The notes beneath the pieces were generated by a model. The model had not been told where the DNA came from and did no database searches. It saw only the letters and a program-made list of their open reading frames with translations. Positions 1 to 6,349 of a stretch of DNA of 10,773 nucleotides are shown here, piece by piece. Source of the DNA: Phoronis pallida (Eukaryota > Phoronida > Phoronidae); assembly GCA_028565715.1 (NCBI GenBank), contig JAOXYC010226904.1:1-10773 (forward strand). Reading direction: 5' to 3'. Positions within the stretch are counted from its first letter, which is position 1, and each line of letters begins with the position of its first letter. The translations under genes and the position numbers were made by a program.

Positions 1-5
1 TACCG
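1..5 (-). CDS. FRMD4A: possible start of FRMD4-like exon 11 (edge of window)
   Basis: On the minus strand bases 48-6 run from GTAAGT to TTATTCAG with a pyrimidine-rich tract and a CATAAC-like branch site, which would be a 43 nt intron. Splicing there gives CG|C then GGT, i.e. Arg-Gly, after HDPK. Vertebrate FRMD4A has another Arg followed by Ala at this point, so the fit is possible but not proven. Other introns here are 394 nt or longer, so the true acceptor may be outside the window. Confidence 0.3.
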
Positions 6-48
6 CTGAATAAGTAAGAGAAGAGTTATGAATGATGACAATACTTAC

Positions 49-125
49 CGTTTTGGGTCGTGATATTCTATTGAGAATTTTCTATCACGGAAATAGAGAT
101 TTTCTAACTGCCTCCAGGGAAAAAC
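49..125 (-). CDS. FRMD4A: FRMD4-like coding exon 10 (residues 239-264, F3 lobe)
   Basis: The acceptor is TTTCAATTTTAG and the donor GTAAGT. It enters in phase 0 and ends with the two bases CG of an Arg codon. It encodes VFP then WRQLENLYFRDRKFSIEY and HDPK, matching F3 strands of FRMD4 (vertebrate IFQWRQLENLYFREKKFSVEVHDP). The downstream coding sequence lies mostly or wholly beyond base 1. Confidence 0.95.
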
Positions 126-3100
126 CTAAAATTGAAACAGGTTCACGATGATAAAACAAAACAATGTTGAATTAAAGTCAAACTCGGGATGTATAATGTA
201 ATCACAAACACTTGGGTTTACTTACCTTTCAACAGGTAAGAATCAGAATAGGTAAATTAAGCTTTTCTGTCGCTTATTCATGACTAGAAGCATTACTTCT
301 TGTTCAACTGATGTAAGACATTTTGAAAATAACAGTCTTGCTATTTAAAAGGAAGATATGCGTGTGCTGTGCTATGAACAAAATTCTCCACGGATTTTCT
401 GATGTTGAACATAAGTTTTAACAGTGACTACAGAGATAGTATACATACCCTAGAAGCATAACTTCTTGTTCAACTGATGTTTGGCATTTTGATAATAACA
501 GTCTTTCTATTTCAATGCTGTGCTATGAACAAACGTTTTAACACTGTCTACAGAGATACATACCCTTCTAGGAATCTGTTTATCAGTGTAGTCATACTGA
601 GCGATGCCTTTCCAACTGAGTCCCAGCCACCAGGGGGTGCCATTAGTATCCTGAAGGCAGAAAAACAAAATTGATAAATTCAAGAAGAAAAATATATGTT
701 ATAGAAAATGGGTGTTTTTCTGATTGCGCTATCATAATGAGAATTAATTTTCATCCGATCAGAAATTTACAAGATCGAATATTGAGTAAATTTTATGAGA
801 CTGAGTCCAAGTAATTCACATCTAAAATGACCAGAAAGTAACATTTGCCATGGGTTTTTAAATATTAATTATAGCTTTCAAGCAATGTGTTGTTCAAAAT
901 GTGTACTTCAAAAATCTGTTTCTAATATCAAGTATAAAGTTGTCTGAGAAAAAATGCAGCTTATTCAAGATTAACCAAGATACTACTTTATTGAAACAAC
1001 TGAACATGACACAAACTAAGATATCTAAATAATTTCAATCTTACCTTGGTCTCATAATAGTGTGTTCCATAAGTAGGGAGCCGCTCGACTATAGTCATAT
1101 AACTGAAACAAGAAAGCACTTAAATATATAGACATTTGACTAAATGCACATGAACAAAATATAATATTCAGAATATAATATCAGAATATAATATTCAGTT
1201 TCTATGAACACAATTTTGTGGGATTTTTTAGTTTCGATAATAAAAGTATTTTTTTGTACTTTCAAAAACAGTAAAACTTGAATGTATTGGACTCACATAC
1301 TCCGGAAACTCTCACAATTTGACTAGACTGATTTCAAAGTTCCAGTCCTGTCTAATGAAAGTGTTTGGTTTCATGTGTGTAACGGATTTCATATGTATAT
1401 CTGACGCATCAAGCTGATTGCAACCTGTCCAATATATGCAAGGTTTATTTGACAATATTTCAAAAATTTCTAATTTCATCAAAACACAACTTACAAGAGT
1501 TAGTAATCCAACCGCAAATAAAAATGCACCAAATGTTTCGGTAACAAACTGCAATCATCATCAGATGAATAAATTAAAGATTATACAGAAAAAGGAAAAC
1601 CACCCTCTTACCAATAGCTTTATACTCACTTTACAATAGACAGCCCTCTTGTTTGACCAGCCAACTTTTTGTAATGAGCAAGCACTTGTTCCTCGCTGAA
1701 AAAGTAAAACAATATTCTTCAACTCAAGGGAATCTGAGATTGTAAGAAAAGAATTTGGAAACTTTAAAAAGATAATTGAGAAATAAAAGCTAGGCATTGA
1801 CCTCAAAATCAGTACAGACATTAAATGTTGTTTTAAAGTTGTTTAAAGTTTTCATGGCGAAGAATGATATACGATTAAGACTTTCGGTAAAATAACACTT
1901 ACTACTAAATATAATAAATCTCGACGTTTCGGAAACTGTACTGTTTCCTTCATAAGGAGTATGCAAACTGCAGACATTGTTTTGATCATCAAATCCACAA
2001 CTAATTTGAAGACTATAGTCTAAGTATTCTTCACTTATCAACCTTATTAGGCTACCACAAAGGTGACAAATTCTCAAGTTGGACTAAGTCTTTCACAATA
2101 TTACAATATTCTTTAGGGAACAGGTCCATGGTTTCGCTGGTCACCACTTCATCCGTTATAGTAAATGTTATAATAAAAATTAAGCATAAAGACCATTGGG
2201 TGGACTGAACTCCAGCCCCTTCGACTCAGGTTGAGGGACTGTATCAATCGCAATGGGTCTTCCGGTAATTTTACCGAAAGTAGGAGACTGTGTTTAAGCG
2301 GAGTGATGTAATCAACATATACTTAGCGAGACTCGATTATTGCGTAGGGAGAACAGACCATCGTTTGAGATGGGCTGTGGGAGAGCCTTACCTTTGGGGT
2401 GCAATGGTATCTGTGTATTTATGGCCATAAATAGACAATTTATAATTTGATTTAGAAAGTTTTAGAATAACCAGCAAGTTATACTAACCAGAATGGTAGT
2501 GAAGGGTGTTCCTGTAGAGTACTTGTAGGTAAGACGGGCAGTTTCTTTAAATTCTGTTTGGCTGTCGCATCACTAGAATAGAAAATAAGGTATATCAACA
2601 TCTGAATTGATGACAGCAATCCAGTTGGTGTACTCATGGTGTACAACTGTTCATTTAAGATACTATACTATACTGTCTCTGCGTTGTCCAAATCTGGTGA
2701 CGAAACGCAAATCAACTAGAAATTTTGAGTAAGAGTCCTTTATTGCATCTGAGTAAAAAAATTCAAAAAAAATCTGTAAAGGGGTGATTTGAGAGCTTTG
2801 TTTCCTTTGCACACTTAAGTGTAAGTTTAAAATTTTTATCGGATGCAAAGCTGTCAAATCACCCTTTAAAGATCTTTTGAATTTTTGACTCAGATGCAAG
2901 TAAGTTATGTTCAACAAAGGTGATGCCAGATTCGGACCAACGCAGAGCCAGTATCTTTAAATTTTTTACACTGTGTACCAAGTGAAAGTAGTTTTCTCAA
3001 CTCATTTAAAAAATCTCATATCAAATTGCTACCCATGCACAATTCTTTATCTATAACTACTATCTTACTCAGTGAAGTCCCCAAAACTGGCCTGCAGTGT

Positions 3101-6100
3101 ATGGGCAGCTAATTCAAATGCAGTGTCAGCGTCACATTCTACCTCACCCTGTATAGAAAAACAACACAACTTTTCAATAAATTCAAAATGGTAAACATGA
3201 AAATATTTATTGAAAAGATAGAAAAATTCTGAACTGATCTAGCAATCAGGAGGCCTTGGTTTGATTCCCAGATCAGTTCCGAATTTTTCTGTCTTTTCAA
3301 TATTTACGGCAAGTAAAAGCGTACATTTATTTGGAAATATCTATTTTTAATAAAAATAAGATTTATAAGATTCAGTAAAGAAATGGAAATGGGAATACAT
3401 AAAATAAAATCTTAGGTCAAATTTGGGATATCATAAACATTACTTTTTGCTACAACAACCAAATTGTTTTATGTAAACAAAGGCCAGAGCGTTCCATTAT
3501 AATTTAAATAACATGTCAAATGAATTAGTCTAAGAACAAGGAAATGACAACATTGTATAACAATGAAATTCTGTTTTATTTGGTTTTGCATATCATGGAA
3601 TTTGTAGCGCATTTATCACATAAGGTGTGTTTAGGCATTTCAAGCAAAACAAGGGGAGAGCTGTTGCTTATTCTAATTAATGTAGTTGAAGGCAATTAAT
3701 AAAAGACTAAGTGTACATTAAACCATACCTTGAAAACGTTCTGTCTGGCTTGTAAATAGAATAGTTCTATAGTTGCATTATCACGTAGATAACCTATACT
3801 CTCAACAACCAGTCTGAAACATAACAAAAACGGTTTCATTTTAAAGATGCATAAGCCGTATGTATTGGTGATAAAAAAATTCATAAAAATAGTTTGCATA
3901 TCTAGAACTGCAGGCACCATACTTAGAATATCTCATAATTTCTGGCTCCACAAATTAATTTGAATGTGTTTCTGAGTGCCTTTTCAAGTCTTAAATAACT
4001 ATGGTTGCCCCAACCATAGTTATTTTAGGCTAGAAAAGTCACTGAGGAACGCATTCAAAATAATTTGTGGAGCCAGAAATTTTGGGACATTCCAAATATG
4101 GTACATGCAGTTCTAAAAAGGCATGTTTCACCTCAATTTATTTTTATTTCTTTTTTGCCCACCAATACGGCTTATGCATCTTTAAGATGACGAAGAGCAG
4201 AACAATACATGTAGCTGCATGAAGTAAATATCCTCCAGAGAGCAATGATGAATAAAATAAATGTTTCAAAACATTTTAGTTGCCAGGTTAAGGGTACCTG
4301 ACTTTCTGTCTCACAGTCATTAGGTCCTGCTCATAAACCATTCGCAAAACCACCAAAGCTCTCACATTAATGCGATAACGCCCACAAACAATTTGTCGTT
4401 TTGCTATTGTTCGTGGTGGTGAACTTGATAATCGTGAAGGTGAATACTGCGTTAGTGCAAGTGCTTTGGTGGTCCGCGAGCAAGAAATTGTTTTTGGGCA
4501 TGGTACGTGAGCAGAACTCAATGCCGTGAGAAAAAGTCTGGTACCCTTGAATATGTAATGGCAGCTACAGTCAATTATATGTCACCTTGACCATGCAACT
4601 GAGATGTTTAGAAACATTCTAAATGGTACATATCAAATTGATATCGGTTTTAGATTATTAACAAGGTAGGTCTCAACAGACTGGATGATGATATTTATGT
4701 TTCTACAGCCAAACTGAGAGAGAGTTATGAAACTCCAGTATGCCAGTTTACTTATTCCCAGCTGGGTAATGCTTGAGTGTCTTGCTCAAAGACTAACCAT
4801 TCAACCATTTGCAGGTTTCAAAAACAAAAACACAATCTTATAATTTTTCAGTAGGATACTACAAACTGAGCTAATTTTACCTTTCAATCAAGTTTTAATG
4901 AATCTTGTTTATAAATTCAAACCTTCTTTACTTACCTCACTTGGAATAATAACGTGATTGGTCCTCGATTTTTTGGAAAGTCATGATCTAGTACTCGACG
5001 GTCTAATGTCAGCCAGTTCAAATGATGCCTAGAAAATCAAGTATGGGTAAATAATAATAGTTTTAAACTTATTTTTAATCTTTAAAACTGTTTGGGTGGA
5101 TAAGTTATTGAAAGAAATGTATTTAAACTGAGGGAAAAATGGAATGAATTAAACTGATGAAAAATGTTATCTTGACTCAATTCTTGCATATGCTGAAAAA
5201 ATGTTCTTCTTAAATCGTAATTAAATTTCATTAACCGGTATCTATGCCTTTCCTTGAAAACAGGATGGAAGTGAGTGGTTTCTGTGTCAAACGAATTAAC
5301 GCTCCCCCTGATATATTCAATATCAAAGGAAACAATAATAGTTCCAAGAGAAATTTAAACCAACACTTTCAAAAGGTTTGCACTTCAGAAATTGCTTTCG
5401 ACTATTTGTTGGTAAATGATTGTATCTGACCACTCTGGTCTGTTGTCTTTGTCAAATTGAGTTGGTTGTAAAAACTTTCAATATACTAAAACATTAGAAA
5501 ATTCTTCAAACTATCATTGTGCTCACAGCCACAATAATTAGCCAGCTCTTTTTGACAAAGACAACGGGCGACCCTGGTAAAAAATATGCACCATGCTTTG
5601 CAAACTTTGTAAACATGAACAAATGAATTTACAGGGTTTTTCATGGTCAGTGACATGATTTGTCAAGCACTCGCGTAATGGCCTCAGACACTGATCAATC
5701 TTAACATCGCTTTTGGATCAATTCCATGTCTCAAGTAGGATCTCAACCGAAAGTCCAGCACAGCGATTGACTACTTACGTATCATCTTTGAAACACAGTC
5801 CGAAGTAGTCCTTCTCTTTCAAATTGAAGTGAGAGGCAACCATGTCTAGCAGATCTCGGGCTGTCAGTTTAGGCTGCAAAATGGGAAAGCAAATTTTAAT
5901 CACAACTGGCCTTTTTTCAATCATCCAAGAAGCAATGTGTTATAAAATGCTACACTTACTATTTATATTTAGTTTTTAGGTGTAGAAGTTTGGGACTTCT
6001 CATCGAGGTCCTGTATCAAATATATTTTTCAAAATTTTCATTTCAGTCCATGTCCAACCTGTGCCGCATTGCACATGCACGCAACTGTCATGCAAGGGTA

Positions 6101-6349
6101 TGAGGAATTTCGTTTGCGGTAATCATTTGTTCTCATTTGTTCTTGAGAATCATCAATTTACAACCAAGAACTTTGGTAAAAGTGTGACATTGTTCCATGT
6201 TAATGGTGCCTTAGTTCACTGACTAGTACGGTAAGTACTTTCAAAATCGTTATGTTCCATGTTGACCATTAAATTAAACTTACCTGTATTAGCATGTCCA
6301 GCCTCCGGTCATCCAATAGAACCACCTGACATTTCCTGCCCTCGCTCAT
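49..6349 (-). CDS. FRMD4A: FERM domain-containing protein 4 (FRMD4A/B-like), N-terminal part, 10 exons, 3' end outside window
   Basis: Seen: join of 6284-6349, 5779-5873, 4936-5028, 3729-3813, 3069-3148, 2489-2572, 1630-1695, 1045-1102, 564-650 and 49-125, read on the minus strand. This is 791 nt with no internal stop. All nine internal introns are GT-AG and the intron phases match in order (0,2,2,0,2,2,2,0,0). The frame begins at an ATG and encodes FERM F1 (about residues 4-84), F2 (about 85-200) and the start of F3 (about 205 on). Collinear family motifs include SHFNLKEK, DRRVLDHDFPK, LRDNATIELF, LKKLPVLP, PTYGTHYY, PWWLGLSWKG and WRQLENLYFR. Known: vertebrate FRMD4A and FRMD4B bind cytohesins, linking Arf6 activation and Par-3 to forming epithelial junctions, and act at the membrane/cortex. 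FRMD4 proteins are about 1000 residues, so roughly three quarters of the protein lies beyond base 1. Inferred: probably the invertebrate ortholog of both vertebrate paralogs; the A symbol is by resemblance only. Confidence 0.93.
126..563 (-). other. intron 9 (438 nt)
   Basis: GT-AG intron between exons 9 and 10, phase 0. It contains the diverged tandem duplication at 284-568 described separately, and a short inverted repeat CTTACCT/AGGTAAG at 221-240 that presents donor-like sequences on both strands. I see no extra exon: the protein aligns without a gap across this junction. Confidence 0.9.
284..450. repeat. diverged tandem duplication, copy A
   Basis: Bases 284-450 match 450-568 in the same orientation. 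Shared blocks, in order, are AGAAGCATTACTTCTTGTTC (T/A variant in copy B), AACTGATGT, ATAACAGTCTT, GCTGTGCTATGAACAAA, TTTTAACA and TACAGAGATA, then CATACC. Copy A is about 45 bp longer because of two extra segments, around 352-366 and 384-410. It ends in a second copy of the donor context (GGGTATGTAT on the minus strand, GT at 447-448). Confidence 0.85.
450..568. repeat. diverged tandem duplication, copy B (overlaps exon 9 donor)
   Basis: This is the partner of 284-450, abutting it directly. Its right end contains the functional GTATGT donor of exon 9 and a few exon bases (TAGAAGG on the minus strand), so the duplication arose across an exon-intron boundary. The apparent plus-strand reading frame from 477 covers this copy and the antisense of exon 9; it is not a gene. 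Confidence 0.85.
564..650 (-). CDS. FRMD4A: FRMD4-like coding exon 9 (residues 210-238, start of F3 lobe)
   Basis: The acceptor is TTCTGCCTTCAG and the donor GTATGT; it enters and leaves in phase 0 (87 nt). The translation DTNGT is followed by PWWLGLSWKGIAQYDY and TDKQIPRR, the first strands of the PH-like FERM C lobe in FRMD4. The 5' splice site and adjacent intron are present a second time about 115 bp further into intron 9 (see the repeat entries), so this exon has a nearby decoy donor. Confidence 0.96.
651..1044 (-). other. intron 8 (394 nt)
   Basis: GT-AG intron, phase 0, between exons 8 and 9. AT-rich; I see no repeat or embedded feature in it. Confidence 0.88.
1045..1102 (-). CDS. FRMD4A: FRMD4-like coding exon 8 (residues 190-209, end of F2 lobe)
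   Basis: This is the smallest internal exon at 58 nt, with acceptor CTTGTTTCAG and donor GTAAGA. It finishes the Asn codon and encodes YMTIVERLPTYGTHYYETK, matching the F2-F3 junction of FRMD4 (IVNYMSIVESLPTYGVHYY in vertebrates). It leaves in phase 0. Confidence 0.96.
1103..1629 (-). other. intron 7 (527 nt)
   Basis: GT-AG intron, phase 2, between exons 7 and 8. It holds a small AT-rich tandem repeat at 1158-1198. Short frames on both strands here have no recognisable protein character. Confidence 0.88.
1158..1198. repeat. three-copy 13-14 bp AT-rich tandem repeat
   Basis: Three consecutive units, AATATAATATTCAG, AATATAATATCAG and AATATAATATTCAG, lie inside intron 7. Each unit boundary also forms a near-palindrome (GAATATAATATTC), so the array can fold on itself. 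Likely replication slippage. Confidence 0.85.
1630..1695 (-). CDS. FRMD4A: FRMD4-like coding exon 7 (residues 168-190, F2 lobe)
   Basis: The acceptor is TACTTTTTCAG and the donor GTGAGT. Completion of the Cys codon gives CEEQVLAHYKKLAGQTRG then LSIV and a split Asn (AA|T). The family counterpart reads CEDRVIEHYKKLNGQTRG, so the assignment is secure even though the exon is only 66 nt. Confidence 0.96.
1696..2488 (-). other. intron 6 (793 nt)
   Basis: GT-AG intron, phase 2, between exons 6 and 7. Around 2190-2430 it is visibly less AT-rich than the rest and contains a hairpin, CTTCCGGTAA / TTACCGAAAG (2259-2280). This block may be an old inserted element with weak outer inverted similarity, but I cannot define its ends. 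Confidence 0.85.
2489..2572 (-). CDS. FRMD4A: FRMD4-like coding exon 6 (residues 140-168, F2 lobe)
   Basis: The acceptor is CTATTCTAG and the donor GTTAGT, a slightly unusual but acceptable donor. It completes the Asp codon and encodes DATAKQN then LKKLPVLPTSTLQEHPSL, a diagnostic FRMD4 segment. It ends PF plus the two bases TG, which exon 7 completes to Cys. Confidence 0.95.
2573..3068 (-). other. intron 5 (496 nt), mostly a foldback element
   Basis: GT-AG intron, phase 2, between exons 5 and 6. About 60% of it is the inverted-repeat element at 2655-2960; the flanks show nothing else. Confidence 0.88.
2655..2960. mobile_element. foldback / MITE-like element, about 306 bp
   Basis: The ends are inverted: TTAAGATACT at 2655-2664 and AGTATCTTTAA at 2950-2960. 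The next blocks are also inverted: CTCTGCGTTG (from 2677) with CAACGCAGAG (to 2947), and AATCTGG with CCAGATT. A long inner pair follows, 2743-2800 with 2846-2899, sharing TTGCATCTGAG, AAATTCAAAA, GGTGATTTGA and AGCTTTG. The loop is about 45 bp. No coding capacity. Family unknown; it looks like a non-autonomous DNA transposon. A short TACTATACTATACT slippage repeat interrupts the left end. Confidence 0.8.
3069..3148 (-). CDS. FRMD4A: FRMD4-like coding exon 5 (residues 114-140, F2 lobe)
   Basis: The acceptor is TTTTCTATACAG and the donor GTAAGA. It encodes GEVECDADTAFELAAHTLQ followed by ASFGDFT and a split Asp codon (GA|T). This matches the F2 helix that reads FELASYILQEAKGDF in vertebrate FRMD4A. 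It enters in phase 0 and leaves with two bases of the next codon. Confidence 0.94.
3149..3728 (-). other. intron 4 (580 nt)
   Basis: GT-AG intron (donor GTATGG), phase 0, between exons 4 and 5. It contains the small hairpin element at 3201-3305; the remaining AT-rich sequence, 3306-3728, shows nothing I can identify. Confidence 0.87.
3201..3305. mobile_element. short inverted-repeat element with tRNA-type B box in the loop
   Basis: The left arm (3201-3240: AAATATTTATTGAAAAGATA, then GAAAAATTCTGAACTGATCT) is the near-complement of the right arm (3270-3305), about 36 bp each with few mismatches. The 29 bp loop contains GGTTTGATTCC (3258-3268), one base from the tRNA/SINE B box GGTTCGANTCC. Before it, CTGAT and ATCAG can form an anticodon-like stem. 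It may be a piece of a tRNA-derived SINE caught in a palindrome, or a MITE with a chance match. Confidence 0.65.
3729..3813 (-). CDS. FRMD4A: FRMD4-like coding exon 4 (residues 85-113, start of F2 lobe)
   Basis: The acceptor is TTATGTTTCAG and the donor GTATGG, the weakest donor in the set. It enters in phase 2 and leaves in phase 0. The translation contains ESIGYLRDNATIELFYLQ, the first F2 helices of FRMD4 (vertebrate: ESISYLKDNATIELFFL). A large foldback element ends only about 23 bp upstream of this exon's 3' splice site. Confidence 0.95.
3837..4189. mobile_element. large near-complete palindrome, foldback/MITE-like, about 353 bp
   Basis: The two halves are inverted copies of each other over almost the full length. 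TTAAAGATGCATAAGCCGTA at 3841 pairs with the region ending GCATCTTTAA near 4185, AGAACTGCA with TGCAGTTCT, TTCTGGCTCCACAAATTA with TAATTTGTGGAGCCAGAA. The centre is a perfect 10 bp stem, AACTATGGTT / AACCATAGTT, around GCCCC (3997-4021). No coding capacity. The two arms have diverged by scattered changes and small gaps, so the insertion is not very recent. Confidence 0.88.
3997..4021. repeat. perfect 10 bp hairpin, 5 nt loop
   Basis: AACTATGGTT, loop GCCCC, AACCATAGTT. This is the exact centre of the large palindrome and its best conserved part. Confidence 0.9.
4290..4548. mobile_element. inverted-repeat (MITE-like) element, about 259 bp
   Basis: Ends AAGGGTACC (4290-4298) and GGTACCCTT (4540-4548) are perfect inverted repeats. 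The inversion continues inward through GACTTT / AAAGTC, CTGCTCA / TGAGCAG and ACCACCAAAGC / GCTTTGGTGGT. The middle is more GC-rich than the intron around it. A minus-strand frame of 77 codons crosses it but resembles no transposase I know and is best explained by the GC content. No clear target-site duplication. Confidence 0.8.
4936..5028 (-). CDS. FRMD4A: FRMD4-like coding exon 3 (residues 54-85, end of F1 lobe)
   Basis: The acceptor is ATTTTCTAG and the donor GTAAGT. The first base completes the Thr codon and the last two bases (AG) begin an Arg codon finished by exon 4. The translation contains HLNWLTLDRRVLDHDFPK, the F1 motif shared by all FRMD4 relatives, then GPITLLFQV, the last F1 strand. 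Confidence 0.96.
5029..5778 (-). other. intron 2 (750 nt)
   Basis: GT-AG intron, phase 2, between exons 2 and 3. It carries the foldback at 5430-5577. The plus-strand frame at 5244-5429 shows no homology and is not annotated. Confidence 0.88.
5430..5577. mobile_element. short foldback element, about 148 bp
   Basis: The left arm 5430-5466 and right arm 5541-5577 are inverted. The core GTTGTCTTTGTCAAA pairs perfectly with TTTGACAAAGACAAC. It is flanked by imperfect CTGGT / ACCAGGGT outside and GAGTTGG / CCAGCTC inside. The loop is about 75 bp and AT-rich. Likely a small MITE or the remnant of one. Confidence 0.7.
5779..5873 (-). CDS. FRMD4A: FRMD4-like coding exon 2 (residues 23-54, F1 lobe)
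   Basis: The acceptor is TTTTGCAG and the donor GTAAGT. It enters in phase 0 and leaves after two bases of a Thr codon. The translation contains LLDMVASHFNLKEKDYFG, nearly identical to the central helix and following strand of the F1 lobe in FRMD4 proteins. It ends in FKDD before the split Thr. Confidence 0.96.
5874..6283 (-). other. intron 1 (410 nt)
   Basis: GT-AG intron, phase 0, between exons 1 and 2. It contains a two-unit 10 bp tandem repeat, TCATTTGTTC twice, at 6123-6142, and TGTTCCATGTT twice (about 6191 and 6252). Nothing else is recognisable. Confidence 0.88.
6284..6349 (-). CDS. FRMD4A: FRMD4-like coding exon 1 (start codon; residues 1-22)
   Basis: It starts with ATG directly after a strong acceptor (pyrimidine-rich tract ending TTGTTTCAG) and ends in CAG before donor GTAAGT, phase 0. 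It encodes MSEGRKCQVVLLDDRRLDML plus IQ, matching the N-terminal beta strands of the FRMD4 F1 lobe (vertebrate form has the same MxEGRxCQV...LLDDR layout). The ATG is the first base of the exon, so at least one further upstream exon must exist to supply the 5' UTR. Vertebrate isoforms with extra N-terminal residues are known, so an upstream coding exon is also possible. Confidence 0.94.

Larger units (their letters stand above)
3814..4935 (-). other. intron 3 (1122 nt), with two foldback elements
   Basis: The longest internal intron, GT-AG, phase 2, between exons 3 and 4. The foldback elements at 3837-4189 and 4290-4548 fill more than half of it. The part next to exon 3 (4549-4935) shows no feature. 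Confidence 0.88.

Noticed and set aside
220-245. Extra minus-strand splice donor (GTAAGT, GT at 224-225) and plus-strand donor CAG|GTAAGA
   Set aside because: They are part of a short inverted repeat. The protein aligns without a gap between exons 9 and 10, so no additional exon is needed.
477-674. Plus-strand open frame of 65 codons
   Set aside because: It runs antisense over exon 9 and the tandem duplication; the minus strand there encodes the conserved FRMD4 F3 segment with proper splice sites.
1158-1198. CRISPR-like short repeats
   Set aside because: Direct tandem units of 13-14 bp without spacers inside an animal intron; simple slippage repeat.
1561-1821. Minus-strand open frame of 86 codons over exon 7
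   Set aside because: It is in a different frame from exon 7; the other frame gives CEEQVLAHYKKLAGQTRG with matching splice phases.
3241-3270. tRNA gene
   Set aside because: Only a B-box-like sequence and a possible anticodon-like stem are present; there is no acceptor stem or proper D arm.
3696-3920. Minus-strand open frame of 74 codons
   Set aside because: Only its middle part is protein (exon 4, in the same frame). Both ends read into introns past clear splice sites.
4288-4521. Minus-strand open frame of 77 codons
   Set aside because: It lies inside an inverted-repeat element; no transposase or other family is recognisable, and the frame probably results from the locally higher GC.
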